Origin: Paragorgia papillata
Taxonomy: Eukaryota > Cnidaria > Anthozoa > Scleralcyonacea > Coralliidae
Length of the DNA stretch: 64,000 nucleotides
Reading direction: 5' to 3'
NCBI GenBank assembly: GCA_035771165.1
Contig: JAWNZC010000234.1
Location: 1,882,001-1,946,000, forward strand
Below, one piece after another: positions 22,591-33,480 of this stretch. The translations under genes and the position numbers were made by a program. Below the pieces are notes generated by a model. The model worked only from the letters and a program-made list of their open reading frames with translations, had not been told where the DNA came from and searched no databases. Within the stretch, counting starts at the first letter, position 1; every line of letters starts with the position of its first letter.

Positions 22591-23480
22591 AGTTTCTCAC
22601 CAAACACTTCATTATTCCAAATGCTTTGGCTTTCGAGTTGCTCATGCTTCAAAGCGCTTCATTTAGTTGTTTAATGGGCCAAATGTTTGCCGTCAAGGAT
22701 CTGCATGAGTAAAAACTTCACTGTCTGGTCATTCTACAAATAATTATGCAAAGCGCAATATTACAATTCCACACTTCAAATGCTTTCCAGCCCAAAATTA
22801 TTATATCATCTGATCAGTTTTTTATCGTGAGCACTTAAATTATTGTCATATGGCAATGCATGAGGTGCAGGTCAGGTAAAATCCATTCACATTTAACAAA
22901 ATTGAGTTCCAGGTCAGGTAAAGGCACACTACTTTAACTTTTCCTGGCCTAAGTCAGGCTCAGCTAGTCAGGTAAAACTTGTTCACAGCATAAAAAACCT
23001 AGGCCCACTAGGTCAGGCCTACTGTCTGTAGGTTGGCAGTTTGAACACAGCTCAGGTAAACATGGTCCCAATGGAGTCCATACAAAGCCACATTCACACT
23101 ACAGACCTAGGCGTGACATGGGCCCATGACCTGGGCATCGCTTAGGTCAGGCAACTCACCTGGACCTCAATTTTGCAAATGTGGATGGGTTTTACATAAC
23201 CTACACCGTACCTGTAGGCCTGACCTGTGCCTCATTGCCATGAGAATATCAAGTGCTCATGATAAAAACTGGTCCAATGATACAGTGTATAATAACTTGC
23301 AGGGGGAAACATTTGAATTGTGAAATCATAATATATTATTGCGCTTCACATATTTGTAGAATGATGGGATGGTGAGGGTTTTATTCAGATCCTTGGCAGC
23401 AAACATTTAGTCCGTCAAACAACAAAATGAAGCAAAGCTTCTGATTATGCTTTGAAGGAACTTGAAAGCCATAGCATTTG
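22590..23480. repeat. Diverged foldback element with AGGTCAGG-rich centre
   Basis: CAAATGTTTGCCGTCAAGGATC near 22680 is mirrored by GATCCTTGGCAGCAAACATTT near 23388. TCATTCTACAAATAATTATG is mirrored near 23350, and TTTTTTATCGTGAGCACTT near 23255. The centre is dense in AGGTCAGG and its complement CCTGACCT, many copies within 22870-23230. The arms are clearly diverged, which indicates age. Confidence 0.75.
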
Positions 23481-23807
23481 CAACAATGCAGTTTTCAGTG
23501 GGAAACTTGCCAATGGATACATAATGGCTAATGGATTTAACCGCAATGGTACAGAAAACCAGAAGATCAAGCATTTGTGGGAGAAGTACAGCATTTATAC
23601 TATTTAAAAGGATAAAATAGCCAGATCTGGTGCTAGTTCTTCAAACCGGTCAACATTATTTCCAGGAATAGACAAAGTGTTAAGAACAAGACCATGGAGC
23701 AACCAATGTTTATGTTCAACTGACCAGGGAAAACTGCAGGGAAAACTTGTAGATTCACATTGATATTATGCTTGCATTGATATACTGTATCCAATGATAT
23801 TCTAGTG

Positions 23808-24560
23808 CACTAGTCAGTGGAAAGCTCTGCACCCCCCTACCCAGGGAATGCCATGCAATAGTGGGGAATTATAGGTGGATTAGACCATCTTTTACACCAC
23901 AGTATACAGGGCTTTAGACAATATTAGTTATATGTCAACTATGACCAGGGACTATGGGCGGGGGCATATATTGGGGATTCGTTTTTTAGGTGCAACGATG
24001 GAAGAGTTAGCCTGCGTGCAGACTCATATTATTATCACTCTCAAATGCTGAGATTTGGAATCCAATATAGAGATTGATATGGAGCCGCATTGATATTATC
24101 TTCAGTTTGTCAAGCTTAATATTATGCCATGCAGAAGCCATCCATGTTTTTTCTGTCCATATTTATTAATTTGGGTTAAATATCTAATGTTTTAAATTTT
24201 ATAACGAAACTACTATCTCTTTTTGAACCAAATTCCTGGCTCTGGTTCTGCAAGCGTTTTCTCACCACTATTGTGTTGTGATTGTAGTCAGTGCTATGAG
24301 TACCTAATGATGTGTGAGATGTGGTTTCAGGCAAGTTATAGCCTTGACATTCTTGTCAGAAATAAAATAATTCTGTGAATTATATATACAATTGTTCTGA
24401 AGACTCTCGTTCATGGCCCTGGAGGGTGGGGGCATTTATTGTGTTTAGGTTAGTATGAATGCCACATATAGCGGGGAATTAGAATGATTTAGGACATGAC
24501 CTTGGTCTAATGCCCCGCTGTTTCCCGGGTAGGGGGTGCAGGGCTTTCCACTGACTGGTG
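23808..24560. mobile_element. Non-autonomous element with CACTAGTCAGTGGAAAGC termini
   Basis: The left end CACTAGTCAGTGGAAAGC, followed by a CTGCACCCCCCTACCC block, is inverted at 24519-24560 (GGGTAGGGGGTGCAGGGC, then CTGACTGGTG). No target duplication is visible. The CACTA-like start hints at an EnSpm/CACTA type but is not enough to assign it. No coding frames. Confidence 0.6.
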
Positions 24561-24674
24561 CATAGGCAAATATGCAAATATCAATGAGAATATTGGCATT
24601 TACACTCAACGTTTGGTTTAAATACAATATTGATGTTAGGAAATTGTGAGTGTGATTAATAAATATACTTGGGA

Positions 24675-25581
24675 TCCCACAGTATCCCTGGCAGGTCGTT
24701 GCAACGGATCTGTTTGAGTGGAATGGCAATCACTACGTCGTGGTTGTCGACTATTATAGTCGTTATTGGGAAGTCGCGCAACTACACAGTTTGACGAGTA
24801 CAGCTGTCATCGATAAGTTGAGACAAGTCTTTGCGAGGCATGGAATTCCGGAGACAGTCAAGTCGGACAATGGTCCACAGTACAGCTCCGCCGAGTTCGC
24901 AAAGTTTGCATCTAAATGAGCCCGAAGTATCCGCAGTCAAATGGCCTGGCAGAGAAGACTGTGCAAACTGTTAAGAGCACTTTAGAGAAAGCCAAGCGTG
25001 ATCGCAAGGATCCTTGTCTCGCCTTGTTGGAACAACGAAATACACCAGTAGCTAACTACAAGTCACCCGCACAACTCTCTATGGGAAGACGTCTGCGTTC
25101 AATTCTACCGTGCACTACGAGTCATTTAATTCCAGAGACCATTTGTCACAGCGAAACACAGACCAGATTCCAAAACAAACAGGCCGAGCAGAAAGCCAAT
25201 TATGACAAGTCTACTGTGCAGCTACCGCCATTTCAGACTCGAGAAACAGTACGTATCAATTAGCGAGAAGGTGAATGGAAACCTGCAAAAGTTATTGAAG
25301 TTGCTGATACACCCCGAAGCTACTTCGTCGAAACCTCGGAAGGAGCCGTTTTACGACGAAACCGAAGACATTTGCATAAGGACACTTCACAAGATCAGTC
25401 ATCTACGACAGTGAATATGGAGACGAACGTAGAAATTAACCGGAAAACGACGCAATCTACAAGTAAGGATTATGAACAGCAGTCGCAAAGTTCAGAGAGT
25501 TCACAGCAACAAGCGAACAATGTCGAAGAAGGATATCGCACACGCTCAGGAAGATTAGTTAAAGTACCCAATAGATTATAG
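24675..25581 (+). pseudogene. Gypsy (Ty3)-type retrotransposon integrase fragment
   Basis: The integrase catalytic core reads YPWQVVATDLFEW (first aspartate), VKSDNGPQYSS (second aspartate), then YPQSNGLAEKTVQ (glutamate). Between the second aspartate and the glutamate a few residues are lost, with a stop at about 24917, so the frame resumes as MSPKYPQ. The C-terminal domain follows, with REGEWKPAKVIE after another frameshift near 25262 and a RTRSGRLVKVPNRL ending before TAG at 25579. RT, RNase H and gag are absent; at about 24675 the sequence runs straight into unrelated repeat DNA. Confidence 0.85.
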
Positions 25582-25740
25582 AACCATGTTTTAGAAACAT
25601 TTATACTCTCGATTTAGAAACGTTTAGTAGTCGTGACATATTCAAGTTTACATTATGCTAATTAGATACCAGTATGTATATATAGCTTGACCAGTTGACC
25701 TGTCTGAATAAATGTTAGGTTGTTGTCAGTTACTCGTACA
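25582..25740 (+). mobile_element. Probable 3' LTR piece of the Gypsy fragment
   Basis: The sequence directly after the integrase stop has a TATA-like box (TATATATAGC, about 25676-25685) followed by AATAAA at 25707-25712, the promoter and polyadenylation arrangement of an LTR. It may end at TACTCGTACA (25740). Without a second LTR this is inference. Confidence 0.4.
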
Positions 25741-25939
25741 TGTTTTGTACATAGTTGTATTCTTAAGACAATAAGAATAATTGTAAAATAGCGTTGGTGC
25801 ATGTTGATAAAAAAATCAGACTTATTTCTTTACATTTCTTTAATTTGGTGGTTTATTATTTAATATATATAGTACTGTACATGTATATTGACCGTTGTGC
25901 ACGTCTTACACATGCACGTATTAAATAAAGACTAGTTAC

Positions 25940-26015
25940 GTTTGTGTTGTGTTGTGTGTTGTGTTGTGTTGTGTTGTGTTGTGTTGTGTTGTGTTGTGTT
26001 TTGTTTTGTTTTGTA
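25940..26015. repeat. (TGTGT)n pentanucleotide microsatellite
   Basis: About fourteen units of GTGTT, grading into GTTTT at the right end. Confidence 0.9.
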
Positions 26016-26618
26016 TGGTTACAGCTGATTGAGGCTCATTAAGCTGAATGATTAGACTGAGGGCGAAGGTAAGTGCTGAATTCGAAGTCATGGCGAAGCC
26101 ACACGTCAGAATGACGGGTGTTCGAATCGAACCAAGTAATTCATGTTTGGTTTTGCCGTCTTAAATCTCGACAACATTTACCAACAAACAACATGTGCCT
26201 TGTTACTGCTAATTTTTAAAAGTACCTTTAATTGTTGCATTTATTCAACATAGCAATACAAAATAAACGGCGCGAAGACGTCCAAGTGTACACATCATGG
26301 CCATCGTTCAATTGCCAAATTTTATTTGTTTTTAAACACGAGTTTATAGCGTCTTTCCTTTGCTACGACAAATAAAATCGAGAGAAAGGTTGCCTAAAAT
26401 GTTCTGAATATTCACTTTTGTCCATGTGGTGTGCTTGGAAATCCAAATATTTACCAAAGAACATACGCTATTTTTCTGATAGAAAAAAATGAGACTTACC
26501 TTCACAATTTCTGCTCATGGACATGCAGACCATGCTCAATTTCGGCTTAAATAGTTTACATCAACTGTATACTTTTCCAATCTGGCTGGACCAGTGATCT
26601 CGGGAAATCACATCATGT

Positions 26619-27050
26619 TTAATGTTTTAAGTCTCTAAACAACCAGGCCCCGAAATACCTGCAAGATATGTTTATTCCTCGGAGCACAGTTTATTCTTTA
26701 AGAAATTCGGAAAGGCGACTCCGCATTACCCTTGCCACGTACAGATTATTTAAAAAGAAGTTTTAGCTATAGCGGGGCTGAACTATGGAATAATCTGCCT
26801 CGGCATGTAATGAATATGACCTCGTTTCGTCAGTTTAAAAAGGAAATAAATTACTTATTCTGAACATCGGATTTTCACACGGCAATCACGTAAAACAGGA
26901 TTTTTTGTTTAACTTCTTTATCTACTTCTCTAGTGTAATATATATTGTCATATATTTAATTAGTTTTATTCTTGTTAATTTTCTTAATTATGTAAATAGT
27001 TATACTGATGATTTTACCGTGTATAAATAAATTATGTATGTATATGTATG
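26619..27050 (+). pseudogene. 3' end of a LINE inserted in the right inverted-repeat arm
   Basis: Coding blocks LNNQAPKYLQDMF, then STVYSLRNSERRLRI and, after a one-base shift near 26765, GAELWNNLPRHVMN and SFRQFKKEINYLF before TGA at 26861. This is the conserved C-terminal tail of L2/CR1/jockey-type LINE proteins. A 3' UTR ends in a TATGTA-rich tail. The left repeat arm shows the empty site (ATGTTAATTTAAAAAACC near 13372), and both edges of the insertion keep an ATGTTAAT-like sequence, a probable target duplication. Confidence 0.8.
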
Positions 27051-27174
27051 TTAATTTAAAAAACCGAATGCAGAAATCCTTCGAATTTTCAGCTTTGTTT
27101 TGAGATCCTTTGGATGTCTTGTAAGTGATGACAAATTATTTTCTATTTATAATGTCTTGAATACGTGTTGTTTC

Positions 27175-27990
27175 TGTTGATATCAAAAACAGCACGTTTA
27201 CGGATAATAACGGCGTCTTTTTTGACGTCGAACATGGCACGGTAAAATTAAGGAATTCGAATATTTTAGCACCGTAAGATGGCGGCCGCTGGCTTCAATT
27301 CTCCCAGTGACGTGCGCGGTCCATTATAATTATATAGGTCAGTGCAATTACCCTTCAAACTAATTTAATTCGAAAAAAACTTTGGTGACGTCCAATTTTT
27401 TTTTCATTAGAGTAATCAATAGGCCGATTTTCAAAAAATTCTGTTGTTTCTGTTTATGTCAAAAACAGCACGTTTACGGATAATAACGGCGTCTTTTTTG
27501 ACGTCGAACATGGCACGGTAAAATTAAGGAATTCGAATATTTTAGCACCGTAAGATGGCGGCCGCTGGCTTCAATTCTCCCAGTGACGTGCGCGGTCCAT
27601 TATAATTATATAGGTCAGTGCAATTACCCTTCAAACTAATTTAATTCGAAAAAAACTTTGGTGACGTCCAATTTTTTTTTCATTAGAGTAATCAATAGGT
27701 CGATTTTCAAAAAATTCTGTTGTTTCTGTTTATGTCAAAAACAGCACGTTTACGGATAATAACGGCGTTTTTTTCCGTGCGACGTCGAACATGGCACGGT
27801 AAAATTAAGGAATTCGAATATTTTAGCACCGTAAGATGGCGGCCGCTGGCTTCAATTCTCCCAGTGACGTGCGCGGTCCATTATAATTATATAGGTCAGT
27901 GCAATTACCCTTCAAACTAATTTAATTCGAAAAAAACTTTGGTGACGCCTAATTTTTTTTTCATTAAAACTTTTCTTGAAGTATGAATAA
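27175..27990 (+). repeat. Three 276-bp tandem units with YY1-like and CRE-like motifs
   Basis: GCACGTTTACGGATAATAAC occurs at 27192, 27468 and 27744, an exact 276-base period. Each unit contains AAGATGGCGGC (exact YY1-type consensus) followed about 30 bases later by AGTGACGTGCGCGG. The short open frames that begin MSKTARLRIITAFF occur once per unit and are artefacts of the repeat. Confidence 0.9.
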
Positions 27991-28395
27991 TCAATAGGCC
28001 GATTTTCAAAAAATTCTGTAGAACGAATTTTTTTTTTTCTCGGAAAAATCATGTTTGTTTATTTTTTTAAAAATTGGATCTACAGATTTTTTTTTAAATC
28101 GGCCTATTGATTACTCATACCTCAAGAAAAGTTTTAATGAAAAAAAAATTGGGGTCACCAAAGTTTTTTCGAATTAAATTGATTTGAAGGGTAATTGGCA
28201 GCCATTTTGAAACGTCATTGTTGCCATAGCAATAAATGTTGCTATTTATTTGATAACAGTTTTTGATTGTCAGAATGTTTAACTATGCATAACATTTAGT
28301 TTTATTCTTTTTCCGAATTGTTTATGCACGTGTTTTGAACTCTCAAACTTGTATTTTCCATTTTTCTAGAAACTGTATGGAGCCACCTTAATATA

Positions 28396-29040
28396 ATATA
28401 TTATAGTTTAGTAAAGTTTAGTATAATAAAACAAATTAAGTAGCAATGTAATTGTGTTCCCATAGCTTTCGTGCTAGTAAACTGTCTGTTGGGGTTAGGG
28501 CCAGAAAACTATATAGCCATTTCCCTCTGAAAATGACACATCTGGAAATGCTATCACCCAAAAATACATAAACTAGGGATGTTGACCTACCAATGAAACA
28601 ACTTTAGGATGCAGGCTCATACACTATATTTCATTTTTTGGAAATTGGTTATTCAGATTACGAGCTTTAAATTTGTTCTATCGGAAATTTCCACTTCACA
28701 GACTTTAAATCTATATGTTCTAAAAACATTCTTCCTTCCCAGCAAGAAGCCGTGCGCGTATTTTCTCCCCAATCCTCTAGCACTCGTGCAGCACACATTC
28801 ATCATCAATTGCATTAAAAAAAACCTCATCCAATATCACTTGATTTCATTGACAGCCATTACGGCTTAGCTTTCTGATCTACTGAGACGTTTCCAGTTGT
28901 ACTATTAGGTTAAGATCTTGAATTAAAGTTCGCATTTTTTCAATAAGAGCTTTAATCTGTATGTTTCGTTGTTGAACCTCCTAGAAATGTAAACCAAAAT
29001 GGCTTTGTTTATATATTAGGTATTCATTCTACATTTCAAA
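28396..29040. other. Non-coding stretch
   Basis: AT-rich, no recognisable gene, no clear repeat. Confidence 0.45.
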
Positions 29041-29239
29041 TTTTTCTGGGAGACATGCATGCCCCTGGATCAGCCACCCCCCTTAGAGGGTTCTCGTGTC
29101 GACGGCGCTCGAATATATATAGTAATATCGCTATCTGTGTGTGTTTGTCCTCTTTTATGTTATCGAATAACTCGAAAACGATCGGATCGGCGCCAAACGT
29201 TTTCATTCCCCACTGTAAAGTGTGTGTTGGGCAGAATAT

Positions 29240-29565
29240 ACCCTGCGAGCAGAGCCTTCTTTTACTTATTTCTTCGCTGAGAGAGAGGAAGAAAAGAAGG
29301 CTCTGCTGTATTCGCGTTTGGCTTCGTCCAAGATTTAGGATGAAGTAACCCGTTTAAGACCCGTTTAACCAGTTCTCGTTTTGTTTTCTGCTCTGATTGG
29401 GACTGGGTTCAAGATTGTAACCAAGCAACTGACATGCATGTGCAATGGAAACCAGTCACGAATACAGCAGAGCCTACTTTTCTTCCTCTCTCAGCGAAGA
29501 AATAAGGAAAAGAAGGTTCTGCTCGCAGGGTAGACAGAATATAGATAGGCGCATCAAATTGGACC
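29240..29565. repeat. Inverted pair of hairpins (GAGCAGAGCC family)
   Basis: GAGCAGAGCCTTCTTTT to AAGAAAAGAAGGCTCTGCTG (29249-29310) is itself a hairpin. A second one, CAGCAGAGCCTACTTTTCTT to AAGAAGGTTCTGCTCGCAGG (29466-29530), is its inverted partner. The outer flanks CAGAATATACCCTGCGAG and CAGGGTAGACAGAATATA also mirror each other. This fits a small element whose two ends each carry a hairpin. Confidence 0.7.
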
Positions 29566-29668
29566 GAAACGCTAATATTCGAAACGAAAACGGCGAAAAT
29601 CTCCACGCGCTTTTACCGCTTGGCGCTGGCCTCTGCTTTGATACCGCGTAATCAAGCAAACGGCTATA

Positions 29669-29690
29669 TGTTTATTTATTTATTTATTTA

Positions 29691-29777
<87 letters not shown>

Positions 29778-29785
29778 AAAAATAA
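29669..29785. repeat. (TTTA)n/(TAAA)n microsatellite with a strand switch
   Basis: About six TTTA units switch near 29692 to about 23 TAAA units, so the two halves can pair. Confidence 0.9.
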
Positions 29786-30251
29786 AAATGAGAGATGACC
29801 AGCAGGTTAGCGTAGACAAGCTAAAGGAAATTTGGTCTTAAAAACACTAATAAGACGTCCACGTTAAAACGAAAAAAAGAAAAGAAAAAGACGTTATAGC
29901 AAACTGCGAGAGCGAAATTTGAGAACCCTTAAGAATTAATGAGATTGCGGGTGACCTTCTACTAAAGCTGCTGCAATCCTCAGGAAAACTAGCCCAAACA
30001 ACGCCATCAAACTTATTGGCCTAACTGGAGACAAAAAGCCGTCAAAAGGTAGCTGAAATAAAAATCCTCAAAACATTAACCTTTTACCGTACCTACAGGA
30101 ACGAAGTTGTAGCGACGCACGGGTTTACCCTTCACCTCTGCGATGTTTACATCAGTTTATATTAGGAATCACGCGTCATAAAAATGCAACAAATTAAACA
30201 CGCAAGGCGGGGGCCCAGCCCGTAAACCTCCTTCCTCCGCAGTTCAACATA

Positions 30252-30610
30252 CAGTGGAACCCCGCTATCTCGAACCCTCAAGGGAGGTAAAGAATAGTTC
30301 GAGATAGCGGGAGTTCGAATTAAAGCCTGGTTTCCATATAGCCGTAAGAGCCGGCGGCATGGATGCGGCAAGGGGCGATGGTCCAATCATAGACAGTGTT
30401 GAATTAGCCAGCAATAAAAAGCTGCATGCGATTGGACAATTGCCCCTTGCCGCAGCCATGCCGCCGGCGCTTACGGCTATATGGAAACCAGGCTTTACGG
30501 GGTCAATTATACAGTAAAACAGTGAAGAAATATGTTGAAGGGAAATCAACTCTTGTTCGAGATAGCGAGGTTTTCGAGATAACCGAGTTCGAGATAACGA
30601 GGTTCTATTG
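30252..30610. mobile_element. Pogo/Tigger-like MITE with a nested palindromic MITE
   Basis: The left end CAGTGGAACCCCGCTATCTC and the right end, read inverted as CAATAGAACCTCGTTATCTC, are the terminal repeats typical of pogo/jerky-type Tc1-mariner elements. They are flanked by TA on both sides (30250-30251 and 30611-30612). The inner 30322-30496 segment is a separate near-perfect palindrome. A second CAATAGAGCCTCGCTATAGC terminus follows at once from about 30617, so the locus holds more than one copy. Confidence 0.75.
30322..30496. mobile_element. Palindromic MITE nested in the pogo-like MITE
   Basis: AAAGCCTGGTTTCCATATAG and its reverse complement bound the segment. Further in, GCCGGCGGCATGG and CCATGCCGCCGGC pair, then TGCGGCAAGGGGC. 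The loop is about 60 bases. The target duplication is uncertain; TTA-type flanks on the left are not fully matched on the right. Confidence 0.75.
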
Positions 30611-30612
30611 TA

Positions 30613-30726
30613 GATACAATAGAGCCTCGCTATAGCGTGCATCGTTATGACTTCGAGATAGCGAGGTTTTCGAGATAACCGAGTTCGAGATAACTAGGAT
30701 AACTATATAAACGAGATAACTAGGAT

Positions 30727-30761
<35 letters not shown>

Positions 30762-32355
30762 CAAATCCACAACTTGCGCAGTTCGGATAGCAGGATACTG
30801 GTAACTAAAATGTTAAATTATTCAAATTATTTAAATTTACGTCAGCAAATTATAATTTATAAGTTCGGTTGGATTACGAAATAATTTTTCAACGATCATG
30901 ATTCATGACGAAAGAAATCTTTGCCAGAAAAAAATGGTTTCAACTAAAATATACATTTATTTAACATTACTAATGGGAAAAGACCAAAGAAAGAAGGCTA
31001 AGAAGAGATGTGACAGCAATAGAGACAGCAGAGAAGAGGCAACAATAAACATGACTTAAAACCACTGAAAAAAGCCTAAAAATGTATACAATAAAGACCG
31101 AAAACGATGCCAACCGAAATGTATCTGAAAGAACAAGGATGTGTCCTGAAACTGTTCAAAGCTGGTAAAGAATTCTACTCTGGTGAATTCTACTTAACTC
31201 GAGAGAGAACGATGAAGAAATTTTGAAACAAACGGCTTTTTAGATCATGAGGAGAACTGAATGATGCCTTGTCATATTTATTTGTCAACAACGAAAAAAG
31301 TAAGAAACCGCGAACGAGAAAAACAATCCAAAAAGAGTAGCCTGAATTGGCAGTGATTGTGGTTATATGAGCAGAAGAAAGTTTAATAACGGTAGGAGAT
31401 TCGTATTTACCAGTTTAGCTGTGTTAAAACGGAAGAAATCTTGAAAATGAAAATCAATATAAATAATATCTTGTCTAGCACTGTCTTTGGACGCTAGGTC
31501 GTTGGCATTGTATCTTTTCTTGGCCACTATTTATATCTGTTTTTGAATGAGAATTTGTCATTTAGTTCATCTCGGGTTTTTTTAAATATTGACTATGCAT
31601 GTTCTTTCGGTCTGTCAATACATGACAACAGATGAACTTTGCTAATTAATTTTCTGGGATGTTTACTGGGGGGAGGGGGTTGGGTTTAAAATGCATATAG
31701 AGTGGGCGAGGGGTTGTTGCGTTCATGTATTTCTAGTTTGATATGTAAATGTCACATGGTATGACGTATATATCTTGGCTGTTATAAAACTATATTTAAT
31801 TCGATTGAAGTATGTGCGCGTGTATTTCCCACAACACGAAACATACATGTAGAATTTCAAGTGATTTTGTGTGATGTGTATACGTCACACCATGTGACAT
31901 TTGCATATCAAACAAACTAAAATATCTCAGAGATTCAGAAACGAAGCAAGGAAACGAAGAACTGCAAAAGATGTCCCTCTGTCACTTTAAGTGTTCTTTC
32001 AAACTTAATTTTCGTGTCATAGGCACTTAAATTAATAGATTTGTGGATATTAATGGATTGTCAAAAAAGTGATTTACCCAGACAGCTTGTGATCATTTGA
32101 CAAGTGTGGAAGAAACAAGACAAGACATTTAGCTGCTTGCATTGACTGGTGTGCAGTAAAAAAAAATTAAAACACAAAACTAACCTTGATTAACCTTTCC
32201 CTTTCGACATCATGTACATCCATGCCTTCATTCTCAATTTCGGCCAGAGGTAATAAATGCTAAAAAATTGACATAATTAGATAATTGCATAATAATAACT
32301 AAAGGTTTCACTCCGAGTGACGAACCATACCACCAACTGAGCTACAGTGCTATTG
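30613..32355. other. Non-coding repeat-rich stretch
   Basis: It contains an (AT)n run at 30730-30759 and a palindrome at 31735-31914, whose arms are GTTTGATATGTAAATGTCAC and GTGACATTTGCATATCAAAC. The right side of that palindrome continues into sequence shared with 20980-21100. The remaining bases show no gene; 30900-31680 is AT-rich without any structure I could see. Confidence 0.5.
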
Positions 32356-32548
32356 AGCTTTAGTATAATTTCATAGTGGAAAAGAGGCTTTCCAGCTTTC
32401 TGATTGGTCCCCTCAGCGGTGAATCTGAGGTAATACGGCTTTCAACCAATCTCGCATCTGATTGGTCAATCCATCTCCTCCCTAGCAACGGGGTAGCAAC
32501 CAGGAATAGAATGAAAGCTATTTCATTTTCTGTTATAAAAGAAGGAGA

Positions 32549-32700
32549 ATGCCCAAGTGTTGTTCGGTTTATAACTGCAAATCTACATCAGAAAACGCTC
32601 CCGATAGAAGTTTCCATCAATATCCGCGAGATTCTAAACTACGAGCTGCTTGGGTAAACAGAATTCGAAGGGAAAATTTTCAGGCAAGCGAGTACTCGTA
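32549..32700 (+). pseudogene. THAP-domain exon 1 inside the TIR element
   Basis: The frame opens MPKCCSVYNCKSTSENAPD, the C-x4-C start of a THAP finger, and continues SFHQYPRDSKLRAAWVNRIR with the THAP tryptophan. It then reads ENFQASEYSY, after which the C-x2-H part does not follow. A splice donor after about 32700 is possible. The closing half of the finger is not visible downstream; this is probably a remnant first exon of a THAP-transposase gene. Confidence 0.65.
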
Positions 32701-33096
32701 TACGTGTGCTCGTACCACTTGTTATGTTTCCATTGCAAGTCAACGGAACATTTGTCTTTCATGGACGCTCTTACCTTCGCATTTATCGTATGTTCTCTCA
32801 TTTTAACTTCAACAACAAAACCACACTTGAATTTTTGTTCCCCTTTTTCCATACTGTTTTGGTCGTCTTTGAAAAATTTTAACATCCCGCTCAATGTTAT
32901 GACTTCCACTGGTTCTTTTCCCTCCATGTTATGGTGTTAAAACAGTAAACTTTTCTTGGACGGTGGCATAGAAAGGCCAGAAACCAGAGTAAAGGTCAAA
33001 TGACCTGTACTCAGTCTTGATAAAACATATTTTCCTACATTTTCGAGGGCGGGTTTACATGATGAACGTTTCTATATCGGGACGATAAGCATCTCT

Positions 33097-33480
33097 AGTT
33101 CGTGTTGGACATGTTCGGTATTTCAGCGCTTTTTTTAAGAAAACTAAGCTATTTGGTCGGATGAACTGTACGTATATGTTGTAGCCAGATGAATTATCTT
33201 TCTGCAGTATATTTGATAGCTTCTACAGTGGTTTATTTCTCGAGAAAACATTCGGAGAAGACAGATTATAATACATACGAAAAAAAATTTCAAAATAGCG
33301 GCCGCTATTATGATTTGGACATGTTCGGTATTTCGCTTTTTTAGGGAAACTAAGCTATTTGGTGGGATAAACTGTACGTATGTTGTAGCAAGGTGAATTA
33401 TCTTTCTGCCAATATATTTTATAACTTCTACAGTGGATTATTTCTTGAGAAAACGTTCGGAGTAGATGGACTAGGCAAAC
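33097..33480. repeat. Direct tandem pair of about 190-bp units
   Basis: TTGGACATGTTCGGTATTTC occurs at 33106 and 33316. AACTAAGCTATTTGGT, AACTGTACGTAT, GAATTATCTTTCTGC and CTTCTACAGTGG follow in both copies in the same order. They differ by scattered substitutions. Function unknown; non-coding. Confidence 0.85.

Larger units (their letters stand above)
26205..28395. repeat. Right arm of the long inverted repeat (partner 12648-13850)
   Basis: Reverse complement of the left arm throughout, from GTTGCATTTATTCAACATAG near the inner end to CCGAATTGTTTATGCACGTG near the outer end. It carries three 276-bp units instead of two, a 170-bp palindromic segment (27950-28150) like that at 100-330, and a LINE insertion at 26620-27050. 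The arms are highly similar, so the duplication is moderately recent. Confidence 0.85.

Noticed and set aside
23808..24560. CACTA (EnSpm) transposon assignment
   Set aside because: The left end begins CACTA but the right end reads CACCA inverted, and no 3-bp target duplication is present.
26091..26130. Possible tRNA-derived SINE (A-box-like TGGCGAAGCC, B-box-like GTTCGAATC)
   Set aside because: The boxes are too close for a tRNA-type promoter and no tRNA fold or oligo-A tail is visible.
27720..27920. Small basic protein beginning MFLFMSKTARLRIIT (also at 12761-12979)
   Set aside because: It is repeated because the 276-bp unit is repeated; the frame breaks in other units and has no family.
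32634..32940. Overlapping frames opposite and downstream of the THAP exon
   Set aside because: Shadow frames; the THAP signature is only in the plus-strand frame starting 32549.
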